Source: Podarcis raffonei | Taxonomy: Eukaryota; Chordata; Lepidosauria; Squamata; Lacertidae | Direction of reading: 5' to 3' | Assembly (NCBI RefSeq): GCF_027172205.1 | Contig: NC_070604.1 | Coordinates: forward strand, 105,173,851-105,237,850 | DNA: 64,000 nucleotides | In this document: piece after piece, positions 11,425 to 22,411 of the stretch | Layout: every line of letters begins with the position of its first letter | How positions within the stretch are numbered: the first letter of the stretch is position 1 | The notes under the pieces: generated by a model | Told to the model about the DNA's origin: nothing | Databases searched by the model: none | The model's input: only the letters and a program-made list of their open reading frames with translations | Translations under genes and position numbers: made by a program

Positions 11425-11625
11425 AAAGGAGCTGAAGGTGGCATCCATGGCTCTCCCCCTCAACATCTCCACAGCATCTCCCCTTAACATCTCCACAACA
11501 ACCCTGTGAGGTAGGCTTGGCTGACAGACAGTGAGTGGCCCATGGTCACCCAAAGAGCTTCATCATCAAGTGGGGATCTGAACCCTGGTCTTCCAGGTCC
11601 TATTCCGACACTACACCAGGGTTGT
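11425..11625 (-). repeat. tRNA-derived SINE (second family)
   Basis: The minus strand has GGACCTGGAAGACCAGGGTT then CAGATCCCC, GTGACCATGGGCCACTCAC and CAAGCCTACCTCACAGGGTT. An internal tandem duplication of ACATCTCCACA-type text lies at 11,460-11,500. Confidence 0.6.
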
Positions 11626-12544
11626 CCTAATCCTGGGCCTTAAGCCTCTAAGGCCCTCATAAAATGAGCACGGGAAGCTTTTCCTGACATGTGGCTAAAA
11701 CGGTGAAGAATCTTCCACCCACTTCGTTTCCGAAAGCCCAGCTGCTGTTGAGGGCAGAGTACTGCCAGTTCAACCAAGTGGCCACCTCAGATTGACTGAC
11801 AGGAAGAGATTGCTCTGGCTTTTGCTTGGCGGCAGCACACTGCATAGTTTTCATTTTCTTTCTGTCTGCTGAACTTCTTTTTCCTTCAGAAATCTTGGCT
11901 ACTGCAGTGGGAACCACACAGAGAGGCTAAGTGAACAGAAAGCTTTTTTTGTTTTGCTTTGTATCGGAATGCTGTGTCACCATTTCCTGTGACCCGAAGC
12001 ACAGATTTATATATCTCACAGTCTTCTGTGTGAAAGGCCTCAACCAACGTTCACCAGCCGGGTGCCCTTCAGATCTTTTGGACTACAGCTCCCAGAATCT
12101 GGTTGGTGAAGTCTGGCCTAAAGTATCCCACCATTTCTGGAAACGGTGGAATATACAACATAAACTTCTGCCATGGCCACGGTCTCCCTGGTTCTGCTGT
12201 TTGCTGTTCTAGCACTCTGCAGTCCCATTCACTCCTTGAAGCCGGATATGGTAATACTCTCTTTTTTTGGTTGCTATTTGGGGTCCATGTTGCCAACATT
12301 TAAATTAGCCAGTGTCCGGCATCAGAAAAAGCCCCACACTTGGGCGAATGCACTCCTACACATGCCGGCACGCTCTTACTTTCTAGGTGTTGTCACATGT
12401 GTGAGGCAGAAACGGCCTTTGTTTTCAATCACTCTAATGCAAATGGAAAACCTGCTTTGGCAGCAAAGCCCTTCTGATTAATCTTCAAAGACACTTTTTT
12501 TTAGCATCGCAGAAGATGTTGTCTCCCTCCCTCTCCTTGCTCTC
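11626..12544. other. Intergenic with MITE scraps
   Basis: A half-palindrome (GGTGCCCTTCAGATCTTTTG, then GGACTACAGCTCCCAGAAT) lies at about 12,040-12,125. No gene recognised otherwise. Confidence 0.35.
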
Positions 12545-12549
12545 TCACT

Positions 12550-12660
12550 CCTAAGAACATGAGACAAACTTGCCGGATCAGGCCCATGGCACATCTAGTC
12601 CCGCTTCCTGTTCTCACAGATGCCTGTGGGAAGCCTGAGAGAGGGACACTAAAGCAACAA
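12550..12660 (-). repeat. CR1/L3-like LINE 3' terminus
   Basis: The reverse complement carries GCCTGATCCGGCAAG and TTCTCACAG...CCTGTGGGAAGCC in the order seen at the 3' end of the element at 9,640-10,581. Confidence 0.55.
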
Positions 12661-12959
12661 CAACAACACAGTGAGACACTGTAGGGTTGCCATATTTCAA
12701 AAAGTAAAAACCAGGACACCCCAAAATTGTTGAGCTTTTCTTTCGGGTGACCCCCAAAAAGTTGAGCTTTCCATTCTGTGTTATGAACATTAAGTAAAAA
12801 CATACATTTGAAAGACAAATTACAGTGTAAAAGAATAGGGTTTCTCACCCCATTATGAGGAGATGTGTGGGGAAATCCCCATCTCTATCCACCCTTCGCA
12901 ACTGAAATTTTAGGGGAGGTGTGGCATCTTTTTAGGGTCTTCTTGTTCTCTCTCTCTTT

Positions 12960-13544
12960 GGCCACATCCACACCTTCCATTTAAAGCAGTACCATGCCTC
13001 TTTAAACCGTCATGGCTTCCTCCACAGAATTCTGGGAGCTGTAGTTTGTTAAGGGTTCTGAGCTGTCAAGAGGGATTGACAGTTAAATTGTACATCTGAA
13101 AATTGTATCTCTGGGCAGGGAACAGGGGCCTTTAAACAGTCATGGCTTCCCCCAAAGAGTCCTGGGAGCTGTAAAAACTCTCAGCACCCTTTAACAAACC
13201 ATAGCTCCCAGGATTCTTTGGGGGAAGCCATGACAGTTTAAGCAGCAGTCAGCAAACTTTTTCAGCAGCGGGCCGGTCCACTGTCCCTCAGACCTTGTGG
13301 GGGGCCGGACTATATTTTGGGGAAAAATAAAAATGAACAAATTCCTATGCCCCACAAATAACCCAGAGATGCATTTTAAAGAAAAGCACACATTCTACTC
13401 ATGTAAAAACACGCTGATTCCCGGACCATCCACGGGTCAGATTTAGAAGGCAATTGGGCCGGATCAGGCCCCCGGGCCTTAGTTTGCCTACCCATGGTTT
13501 AAAGTGATATGCTACTTCTTTAACTTTGTGGTGTGAATGTGGCC
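12960..13544. mobile_element. Palindromic MITE family X, interrupted by hAT
   Basis: Outer ends are inverted repeats: GGCCACATCCACACC at the left and GGTGTGAATGTGGCC at the right. Inside are mirrored blocks: TTTAAACCGTCATGGCTTCC, TGGGAGCTGTAGTTTGTTAA and their complements. A separate hAT element (13,243-13,496) splits the right arm. Flanking CT-rich runs could be a short target duplication but are low complexity. Confidence 0.7.
13243..13496. mobile_element. Non-autonomous hAT element nested in MITE X
   Basis: CAGCAGTCAGCAAACTTTTT at the left and TTAGTTTGCCTACCCATG at the right. It shares its internal text (GATGCATTTTAAAG..., GGGCCGGATCAGGCC) in reverse orientation with the hAT element at 39,726. 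Flanks AGTTTAAG and GTTTAAAG look like a slightly shifted 8-bp duplication. Confidence 0.75.
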
Positions 13545-13821
13545 CCTCTCTCTCTTGGAGCTAACACGAGAGATAAGGGTGCCCTTATATTTTAAATGGC
13601 CAAGCCATTCAAGCAGGAAAGCGTATTGCGTAAGCAGGTAGGTCAGAAAGTTACACAGATGGGTGTTATGCAAAGTGCTGAAAAGGGAAGGGGAAAACAA
13701 TGGTTTCCTTGAGAGCTTAAACCCCAGCAGCGTCATGGGTTCTGAAAAGCACACTTCTGTGATCTCACACTAATAAGAACATCCTGCACTGTTTGAAAAG
13801 CGATTGGATGAGGCCTGGGAA

Positions 13822-14337
13822 CAGGGTAGATTTGATTTAAATCAAATCGATTTGAATCACGATTTGAATCACTAGTCAGTAAGACTTGATTTAAATCACT
13901 AGTCAGTAAAACTTGATTGAAATCATTTTTTTTTTCACAGAAAGACTCATTCTTGCCGGTATAATCTTAATATTTACAACCAGATGAAGGTTTCATTTTT
14001 GGAATAATAAATTTTCAGAGTAGTTCTTACAGTTATATCAAAAATTATTGATTTGCATATGTATCCATGTTTGTTAACTGAAGTGGTTAAACGGTTTTTT
14101 TTAAAAAAAACTTTGAGTTTTAGCACACATGAAAAACTTAAATTAAATCTTTATTTCCTGATGAATAGCCTTTGGACTATAATGCAACTTAAATAGAAAA
14201 CTATCTTTAGAAAGATTTTTCCTCCAAAAGCATTTAATTTTAAAAATCCAATTTGAATTTTAAAAAATCTTATTTAAATTTAAAAAATCTGATTTTTTAA
14301 TTTTTTGTTTTTTAATCATTTTTTTTAATCCACCCTG
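13822..14337. mobile_element. AT-rich non-autonomous hAT element with 8-bp TSD
   Basis: Starts CAGGGTAGATTTGATTTAAA and ends TTTTAATCCACCCTG. CCTGGGAA flanks it exactly at 13,814-13,821 and 14,338-14,345. The interior is AT-rich, with GATTTAAATC motifs near the left end. 516 bp, no coding capacity. Confidence 0.88.
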
Positions 14338-14478
14338 CCTGGGAAGCTGACAGTTCAAACTTAGAGTTTGGGGTGCAGGAAAAGAGTGGCAATGATGATA
14401 CAGACCACATGTTTCTGGTTCCCTGAGGTCTAGCTCCCAAAATGCCAAACTGCGGCAATCGATGCCGTCATGCCTTTT

Positions 14479-14618
14479 CAGTGGTTCTCAACCTGTGGGT
14501 CCCCAGATGTTGTTGGACTACAACTCCCATCATCCCTGAGCTCTGGCCTTGCTAGCTAGGGGTGATGGGAATTGTAGTTCAACAACATTTGGGGACCCAC
14601 AGGTTGAGAAAGGCTATG
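14479..14618. mobile_element. Hairpin hAT-like MITE
   Basis: CAGTGGTTCTCAACCTGTGG on the left mirrors CCCACAGGTTGAGAA on the right. The two arms contain ACTACAACTCCCATCATCCC and its complement, so the whole element folds as one hairpin. Same family as 25,427. Confidence 0.7.
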
Positions 14619-15822
14619 CTACACAGTCATAGGAAGTTCAGTACTTGCCTACACAAACTGGCAGGATTTGAGACACAGGACATTCCCAGCCCTACTGAGC
14701 AGATGTTGCGCTGCTAAGCTACAGCCCAGTTTCCTATAGTTGCTATGAGTCAACTATCACATATCAGGAAAACCTTGTGGTTTTTGACCACAGGGATATC
14801 CCTTGGGTGGAGGTTCTGATGCCTATGTCCCAGTTCCTGTTCCATGTCAGGAATGCCGCCTCCTCAATTGCTCCATGACCTTGAATGAGACACAACACTT
14901 AGAACTGCTTTTGTAGCCTTGACCCCGGTGCCTCAAGTCTCGCTGCAGGGGGAAGCCAGATGGCAGCAATCATCATGTGGAAAAGGCAGGGCGGTCGCTC
15001 AGACCAAGACATTTTGCTGCCTGAAAGAGCAGACGAGAGAGAGCGAGAGCGAGAGAGATACAAAATGTGTCTTTTACAAATTAGTCATGTGCATTCATGA
15101 CTGGTGTCTTGCTTAATATTCACAAAAGCAAAATTCATTGGTGCTGCAGAGTAATTTAGGCCATGCCATTTTAGGGGGTGAAACTTAATTTTTGCAAATT
15201 TATTCAGTGAGGGGGTCTTAAAAATGTGTTTTGCGGTGTGAAGAATTCGAATCTGCTATTCATTTTGTGTCCGGACATTTATCTTGGTAAGTCAGTATTT
15301 GATGAAGAAGCATATAAACTGTTTTTTGTCTTTGAAAACCAAAGAATTTTGATTTTACCTTCTGAAAATAGCAATATATAATATAACTGCAAGTCCTTGG
15401 CAATCATTTTTAAGGATGCCATTTTATACACATGTTACTTGCCAAGCAAAACTAAATTATATTAATTTAACCAAACTATCTTTTCAATTCCCAAGCCCTG
15501 ATACAACTTCTTAGCACCCCTCATTTCTGGAATTTGAAAGCTGAAAAATTCAACGTGGCGTATTATCTTTTCCTGTGTCAAGGAACTGTTTTCCAAAGTT
15601 CGTAATTCATATAAACTTATGGTCAAGCCTACAACATGCTTTCCATTTTGAGGGGAATCACTGAAGGAGATTTGAAGGTTAACAGCCAAACCCTCTGTGC
15701 TGTTTCGCTGGTAGTGGGATCCATTTGCATAGCCATCTTTGAGCTGGAAGAGTCACCCGAAAGGTAACTTTTCCATTCAGTGTTTCCGTGATAAAATGGT
15801 CTTGTGAAAGAGGCCTGAAGGC

Positions 15823-15823
<1 letters not shown>
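14619..15823. other. Intergenic, repeat-poor
   Basis: No repeat ends or exons were recognised. 15,200-15,780 is unusually free of recognisable repeats for this flank. Confidence 0.35.

Positions 15824-15870
<47 letters not shown>
15824..15870 (+). repeat. (TAA)n microsatellite
   Basis: About fifteen TAA/ATA units. They create poly-Asn and poly-Tyr open frames that are not genes. Confidence 0.95.
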
Positions 15871-15872
<2 letters not shown>

Positions 15873-16032
15873 TGCTTGAATCCTCCTCAGTGAAATTGGG
15901 GGAGATCTTAAAATGCTATGCTTTGTGGGCACATTGTCCAGTAACTTTGAAATTATTTCAGATTCACAAAAGTTTGGAACAGAACAATTATGTTGCCATT
16001 TTGAAATCACAGGCTTCCCCAAACTCTGAAAA

Positions 16033-16036
<4 letters not shown>

Positions 16037-16086
<50 letters not shown>
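16037..16086 (+). repeat. (CT)n microsatellite
   Basis: About 25 uninterrupted CT units. Confidence 0.95.
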
Positions 16087-16087
<1 letters not shown>

Positions 16088-16907
16088 AAAAAGCACAAGG
16101 CAGAGAAGAGTCATAGCTCGGTAACAACTGCATCATCACCCCAGCTGTTGGCAATGATGGGAGTTGGAGTCCAATGATATTTGGAGAGCACCACATTGGG
16201 TACCCCTGCTCCACGTTCTCCTTATTTCCGTTCTGTCCCTGTCGCCGTTAAGTCCAACAGCACAGAAGTAAATCTTTGTTGACGAAGAGCAGCCATCGCA
16301 GATTGCACAGCAAGACCCCGTGAATTCGGCTTATCTTTGTTTATTAGACTCAGGCAGTAAAATCAAGCACAGACGCTTGCATGAAGTATTTATACCTTCC
16401 AGCTGAGCTGAGAAAGGAGAGCAGTTTGGAAGCACAGCAGCAGCACGTAAAGGCTGCAGTCCTAGGCGCACCGACACCTAAGAGTAGATCCCATTATACC
16501 AAGTTCTACTCAGGTATTTACTTATTGAAATATTCGTGCCCCTTGGTTCCCATTTGGAAGAAATCTCAAGGTGACTTAACAGCATGAAGTTTAAAAAAAA
16601 CAACAACCCACAATCTTATTTCACTAAAAATAAATTTTAAAATCAAAAGGAAAGAAAGAAACCCAGAGACTTCCAACTGCAGGTTGGAAAGCCCCTGCAG
16701 AAGAAGTATTATCCGGTACTGAAACTTCATTTAAAAATGGACCATGCCCTCCAACATTCCTCATATGAAAATAGGGACCACTACACCTCTCCCCTTCTTC
16801 GCCTGCTCTCCAGCAACCACTATGAGCAGCCCAAGGCAGGAGTCCCTCAGCGCTGTGGCAGCCATGAAGAGGAAACAGTACCAAAAGTCCCTTCGTGCGT
16901 CGCCATC

Positions 16908-17468
16908 TGTTGTAAACAAAATCTGCCCTTTTCCCCTTATGGGGTATCCAAGAGCCTATATAGAGTCCTTTGTAGGTTCTCCATCGGTAGGAGAAAATAA
17001 CAGAGGCCAACCAGAGAATATTGAGAAGCAAAGCAGCTAGTAAGCCTGATCTTTATTGATCTGTTGCAACAGGGTGCTCCCCTCACACGCAGAAAGGAGG
17101 AGGACATCAAACAGTGGCGCACAAGGCCTTATATAGACATTTTAAATTCCCTGCCCTGGAGCTCCATATATCATACGTACATCACAGAAGGGGTGTAACC
17201 CAAGGCCACTCCCCACAAACATCATACCTACATCACAGAAAAGGTGTTTTTCCTGTATGCCAGGTTATCTGATAATGCCTTACCTGATTGCCTTTCCTGG
17301 TAGTTTGTCACCCTTTGAGATGGTGATTTCCCAATTCCTGAGACAATGGGAAGGTTCCCTCACCCCCTTCCCTCCTTGCAGAGAAAACATTTGGTCAGTC
17401 TGGGAGTCAAAATGGTTTCAGGTCCTTCTTCCTGTGCTGTACGTGCTTGGCTGGTACATTTATGAACA
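16908..17468 (-). mobile_element. LTR fossil (retroelement, family unassigned)
   Basis: On the minus strand the block runs from TGTTCATA to TACAACA, so it has TG...CA ends. It carries a TATA-like CTATATAAGGCC at about 17,126-17,137 and AATAAA at 17,052-17,057, in LTR order. The sequence just beyond the 3' end (GATGGCGACG) could be a primer-binding leader, which would make this a 5' LTR with a short remnant rather than a solo LTR. Treated as a broken fossil of unknown age. Confidence 0.6.
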
Positions 17469-17482
17469 TTTATTATATATCT

Positions 17483-17838
17483 AGAGGGACGCGGGTGGCG
17501 CTGTGGGTTAAACCACTGAGCCTAGGACTTGCCGATCAGCAGGTCAGCGGTTCGAATCCCCGTGATGGGGCGAGCTCCCGTTGCTCGGTCCCTGCTCCTG
17601 CCAACCTAGCAGTTCGAAAGCACATCAAAGTTCAAGTAGATAAATAGGTACCACTCCGGCGGGAAGGTAAACGGCATTTCCGTGTGCTGCTCTGGTTTAC
17701 CAGAAGGGGCTTAGTCATGCTGGCCACATGACCCAGAATCTGTATGCCGGCTCCCTCGGTCAATAAAGCGAGATGAGCGCCGCAATACCAGAGTTGGTCA
17801 CGACTGGACCTAATGGTCAGGGGTCCCTTTATATATCT
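17483..17838 (+). repeat. Sauria-type SINE
   Basis: GGGACGCGGGTGGCGCTGTG head, tRNA-like box B GGTTCGAATCC, CAAGTAGATAAATAGGTACC, and the terminal GGTCAGGGGTCCCTTTA. This is the squamate Sauria SINE layout: a tRNA head and a body ending in a LINE-like tail. Seven copies occur in the window. Confidence 0.9.
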
Positions 17839-18625
17839 AAGACCTTAAATTTTATTATTACAACAGGATACTCCTTCACAGCTGCCATTGCTGCCACTCA
17901 GAAAAAGCACCGGTTCCTCCGGCCACCCACTCCCACCCTACAAGTCGAGCTCAGCGGTGGCAGCACTGGAGGAGGAAATAGGGACATTCTAGGATGGCTT
18001 TCGTATTTCCGGGACTGCCCCTGGAAAACAGTGACACTTGGAGGGTATGTTAGAGGGAGCTCCAGAGTACCTGACCTGTGTTGTAGAGATGTTTTTTGGA
18101 GGGGGTCAAGGCATTTAGGGTGCATGTCACATGGCTTCTTGCATTGGTGCACGCAGAGTTGCCTGCTTAACATCTCCTCCTTCAGCTTCATTTCTGCAGC
18201 AGACCAAGGCTCACCCCACTCATATGGGGCCCCTAGGCAGCTTTGCACACAAATCATGTTATTTGTTAACAGGATTAGTGTAAGGAAGGGCCGGTTGACT
18301 ACACCGAATATTCCCTGGCAGAGCAGTTTGTCAGGTCAAACATTCCAATCTGCAGTGACTGCTCTTGTTTGGCCCGTTCTCTCAGAAATGGCGCCTTTGA
18401 TGCGAGATCCGCTCTCCTGACAACTTTCTAATTAAAGAGGCTGGCTGGGATCCTGCAGCGGGATTCAAAGAAGGATCTTTTAAAAGGCAGTGCAGAATGC
18501 ACATCTCATTGCTTTGAGGCTATGGCTTTCATATTGACCCATATCTTGATTGCCCTAATGGGTGCCCTCCTTTGGAATAAAGATCGTTGCAGACTTAAAC
18601 ACAAATGACTTACTGTGGATAGCAG

Positions 18626-18965
18626 CAGGGCCAGATTTAGGTTTGATGAGGCCCTAAGCTACTGAAGGTAATAGGGCCCTTTATATGCCCAGCTGTCCTT
18701 TGTCAACAACAAATTGTCGCTGTTAGAAATGAGCAAACCAGTGATATTTTACGGAGCAGGCTAGCAGGCGGGGCCCATTTCTTTCACCATAGGAGCCTAC
18801 ACAACACAAAACACTGTTGCTGTATGTAGGTTTTATTTTATTTGTTTTTTATCTTATATTTTGGAAATGTACATCCAGTTTTTTCCCTTTAAATTTTTTT
18901 GGGTCCCCCAAGAGAATGGGGCCCTAAGCTATAGCTTGTTTAGCTTATATGTAAATCCAGTACTG
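18626..18965. mobile_element. Non-autonomous hAT element with 8-bp TSD
   Basis: CAGGGCCAGATTTAGG at the left and TGTAAATCCAGTACTG at the right, with GATAGCAG exactly duplicated at 18,618-18,625 and 18,966-18,973. 340 bp, no transposase. Confidence 0.88.
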
Positions 18966-19224
18966 GATAGCAGCCAAGCCATGTTTTGCAGTTCTGTGGT
19001 GGGAATAGAGTGGTCAAATGCAGGAGAAATAGGTAGTTACACCTGCTGAAAGCCCCTCTTTTCTGCAACTACTGAAGGTTCAAGAGTCCCACACTCTTTT
19101 GAATGTGCTTTAGATATATGGCGAGGCTGTGACACTCCCATTTCTGTTTAGAACCTGGATGGTGTGGACTGTAACGCTTCTATTCATCCTTTTTCCGCCA
19201 CAAGTTTGTCTAATTCTCCTTTAA

Positions 19225-19615
19225 AGCTGTCAAAGTTGGTGGCTGCAGCTTGTTAAGGTTGCGGGGGATTGCAGCTCTGTGAGGGGTAAACTACTGTTAA
19301 GTTGTGGGTAAACATATCAGACGACACAGCGATTCTTCAGACAGCTCTTGATTATTCACAGGCCTGAACAGAACTGAACTGAAGGGTTCAGCCAGCCTGT
19401 TTATATAGAGCTCAACTACAAAGCAACAGTAACAACTTTCTGTAACTATCCAATCACTGAATGTCACTTTCAATTCCTTATTTGCATATGCGGACCTGAG
19501 TGAAAACTATTTACAGTATCCCCCTGCTGGCCCAGGGTGAGAGCAACTACAATTCCCAGGATTCTTTGGGGGGGAAGCCATTTGCTTTAAATGTATGGTG
19601 TCACACAGGCTAAGG
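19225..19615. mobile_element. MITE family X split by an LTR
   Basis: CAGCTTGTTAAGGTTGCGGG and GCAGCTCTGTGAGGGG on the left, and CTACAATTCCCAGGATTCTT plus GGAAGCCATTTGCTTTAAA on the right, are family X pieces separated by the LTR at 19,295-19,545. Confidence 0.6.
19295..19545 (-). mobile_element. Solo LTR fossil, with 5-bp TSD
   Basis: The minus strand reads TGCTCTCACCCTGGGCC at its 5' end, a TATATAAAC box, and ends AACTTAACA. ACTAC is duplicated at 19,290-19,294 and 19,546-19,550. A close relative lies in the opposite orientation at 23,140. About 250 bp; no internal region between LTRs, so solo. The superfamily is not assigned; a 5-bp duplication is compatible with several. Confidence 0.75.
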
Positions 19616-19929
19616 CACGCAACGAATGTGTTTGTCCTGCAATGTCATTTAGTGGCAGCTATTAAATACTGTCATGGACTAAATGCTATTCAGTGTCTTT
19701 GGCAAATACTGTAAAATATCCACTATTGAAATGAAACATCACACTGTGTCAAATAATGAGGAAATGCATGGAAAGTCTGGACGATATTCAGCACCTAATA
19801 CTGCAAAGGAGAATTTTGAAGAGAATGTTTGCAAGTAAGTTCATTTAAGCTATAAATCTATTCAGGACCAATTTTTAAATAGAATTTCCCATGTTCATGA
19901 GAGTCTGGCCTAGCACAGTGCTTTATGGC

Positions 19930-19932
19930 TGG

Positions 19933-19963
<31 letters not shown>

Positions 19964-21390
19964 ACAACAACAACAACAGTATTATTTAGTTGTGTCCCCC
20001 TCCCCCAGAAAGGTAAACTCAAAGCAACGAGTGCCAAAGCTTTAAAAGCAAAAATAAAATAATTGAAAATACACCAATAATATATATGAAAGAGTAGATA
20101 CAACTTAACCCCACCTCACTGGAAGATAAGCAGAAAATTACAATACAAAAACCTGGGAACAATAATGTTTCTGCCTGGTGCCTCCTGGGGAACAGTATTC
20201 CATAAATGGGGAGCCACCACTCAGAAGGCCTGTTTTTGTGTTGCCACCCTCCACACATCCCTTCAAAGGGGCACACAGAGTGCTGGAGTGGCATACAAAG
20301 GATGAACAAGTTAAATCTGTGATGATAGATTGGGCAAGAGATGTTGGACATAACATAATGTTTGAAGACTGGGAAAGGTTGTGGAGGAAAGGGGTCAAGT
20401 TCACTGCATGTACAGTGTTAAAGGAAAATGTTATGAAAATGATGTATAGATGGTACTTAACTCCTGTAAAACTAGCAAAGATTTACCACAAGAGTGATAA
20501 TCTGTGTTGGAAATGTAAAGAAAAAGAAGGTACCTTTTACCATATGTGGTGGACACGTCCCAAGGTGAAAGACTTCTGGGAAAAGATTTATAATGAATTG
20601 AAAAAAATGTTGAAATATACATTTATTAAGAAACCAGAAGCCTTTCTACTTGGACTAACAGGTCTGGAATTGCCCAAGAAAGATGTTAGATTGTTTTTGT
20701 ATGCCACAACTGCAGCTAGAATATTGTTGGCCAAAAAGTGGAAATCACAAGAAGTACCAACAGTGGAGGAATGGCAGATGAAGATGATGGACTTTTGGGA
20801 GCTAGCTGCCCTGACCGGAAGCGTCTGTGACCAGAAGGAGGAGGAGTACCAAGATGAATGGATGAAATTCAAAGAATATTTAGCTAAATATCTTAAGATA
20901 ACTTAAATGGAATTACTTGTGAGTACCAGATAGGCCTAGGATTTAACTATATGATATTTTAGAATACTATGTTAAAAGTTAAAATGAAAAGAAAGAAAGA
21001 TGTTAATAGACTAAGTAAATTTTATGTGCAACTAGTTTTGGAAAACTGCTACAAAGATTTATATGGAAACTCAGCCAGGGGGATTCGAGAAAGTCACCCC
21101 ACAATGCTACAAAATTGGAATTTTTACAGTCAGGATAAATGTTTGTATGTATGTTTGTTTGTTTTCAACGTCTTTTGTTATAAATTTTGGGGGGGGAATC
21201 AGGGGGGGGGAATCAAAGGGGCACACAGAGATGGGCCTCAGGTGAAGAACACAGTGTCTGGGTTGGTTCATGTGGGGGGAGGTTCCATAGGGTATTGTGA
21301 TTCCAAGCTGCATAATGTTTTATAGGTCAAAACCAGCACTTTGAACTGGGCCTGGAAACTCACTGGCAATAGGCAGAATAGCTTGCCTTC
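19930..21390 (-). mobile_element. L2-clade LINE 3' part, split by L1
   Basis: Plus-strand CTGCCTGGTGCCTCCTGG, GGAACAGTATTCCATAAATG and GGGGAGCCACCACTCAGAAG are the reverse of the L2-clade C-terminus (an 'LWNxLP'-type motif). After the L1 insertion (20,281-21,212) the text resumes with GTCAAAACCAGCACTTTGAA. A CAA-rich tail lies at 19,935-19,978. Confidence 0.6.
20281..21212 (+). mobile_element. L1 LINE, 5'-truncated, with 18-bp TSD
   Basis: Encodes about 208 aa of the ORF2 C-terminus in one open frame to a stop at 20,904-20,906. NLCWKCKEKEGTFYHMWWTR (the C-terminal cysteine-rich segment C-x2-C...H) is followed by FLYATTAARILLAKKWKSQ and EEWQMKMMDFWELA. TCAAAGGGGCACACAGAG is duplicated exactly at 20,263-20,280 and 21,213-21,230. 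The 3' end is G-rich (two runs of G separated by AATCA) instead of a poly-A tail. Not autonomous, since the endonuclease and RT regions are absent. A related L1 lies at 63,170-63,735. Confidence 0.93.
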
Positions 21391-21407
21391 CCTTCCCTAA
21401 TTTTTCC

Positions 21408-21408
21408 A

Positions 21409-21495
<87 letters not shown>

Positions 21496-21539
21496 ATCTA
21501 TCTATCTATCTATCTACCTATCTATCTATCATCTATCTA

Positions 21540-21618
<79 letters not shown>

Positions 21619-21627
21619 ATCTATCTC
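21408..21627 (+). repeat. (TATC)n microsatellite array
   Basis: About 220 bp of TATC/CTAT repeats broken by ATCATC slips and one CTAC variant. Confidence 0.97.
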
Positions 21628-22239
21628 CCAAGCAAGGTCTCTTCATTTAAAAAACAACAACAGCACAGTCAGTCGTGACATTTTCTGTAGCCCAAGCCAT
21701 TTCGTAAGTGCTAAAAGGAGTTCAAAGCAAATCAAAACCAGAGATTGGGAAAGAACCCGCCAAGAAAATATCTCCTTTCTGTGTCATAGAGATTCTTGAC
21801 TCTCCTCAGACAAGGCCCAAAGGGATGTGGGTGCAACAGCTCAGTGGATTTGCCGGTTCCAAGCATCAGACTTCATTTGGCTGAAGTGGTGACGATCATG
21901 GTCTGGCCCCTTCCCAGCTGCCATTCCACAACCAATACTATTTGGAGGAAGAGGCTGGTTTGCTTTCCATGCCCCGGGTCTGCATTTCGGAGCAAGAGTT
22001 AGTGAGCAAGCTCTGACACACGAACAGACCGTACATTTTAAAGCACATCCTGCCCCACAAGAACAAACCGAGATTGGCTGTGGAAGGCACAGTGTACAAA
22101 ATTATTCCTGTCACTCCTCAGAGGAGGAAGAAACGTGTGGTGGTGGTAACAGGGTGTCCTGGGAGGTGTGCTGTTTTCCAGGTGCAAAGATTCACAATGT
22201 GACAGAGAAGCTGCTTAGTCCTATGACCTGACATGGATG

Positions 22240-22318
22240 CCTTAGCCAAGATTGTAGGGGGTTGGACTAGATGACCCTTGGGTCCCTTCCACCTCTAAGA
22301 TTCTATGATTCTGTGACC
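22240..22318 (+). repeat. CR1-type 3' tail
   Basis: GGGGGTTGGACTAGATGACC, GGTCCCTTCC and ATTCTATGATTCTGTGA, the CR1 terminus, which also forms the tail of a tRNA-Lys-headed SINE in this genome. Confidence 0.65.
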
Positions 22319-22411
22319 TGGAAAGCATAAGTAAGCTGACCCTTAAAGTTACAGAGCACATCAGCATGATGTTAGAATATTCTGTTCCACCTTAAGGGAC
22401 AGGCATGAGAC

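Larger units (their letters stand above)
16745..18047. mobile_element. Composite block bounded by CCCTCCAA-type MITE ends
   Basis: CCCTCCAACATTCCTCATAT then GAAAATAGGG at 16,747 and AATAGGGACATTCTAGG plus CACTTGGAGGGT near 18,035 match the two ends of the element at 59,551-59,915. Between them lie an LTR (16,908-17,468) and a Sauria-type SINE. I infer one MITE interrupted by later insertions, though its own interior is only partly recognisable. Confidence 0.4.

Noticed and set aside
15788-16214. Open frames of about 130 aa with poly-Asn, poly-Tyr, Leu-Ser and Arg-Glu runs
   Set aside because: Produced by (TAA)n and (CT)n microsatellites. The same applies to frames at 10,037, 41,048 and 46,087.
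17773-18420. 215-aa plus-strand open frame
   Set aside because: It starts inside the tail of a Sauria-type SINE and crosses a MITE end and unrelated sequence, so it is a chance frame.
20178-20280. Upstream extension of the L1 open frame
   Set aside because: The first 34 codons lie in L2 sequence and the target duplication; the L1 begins only at 20,281.
21408-21627. Possible CRISPR-like or satellite array
   Set aside because: A simple (TATC)n tetranucleotide microsatellite with slips, with no spacer structure.
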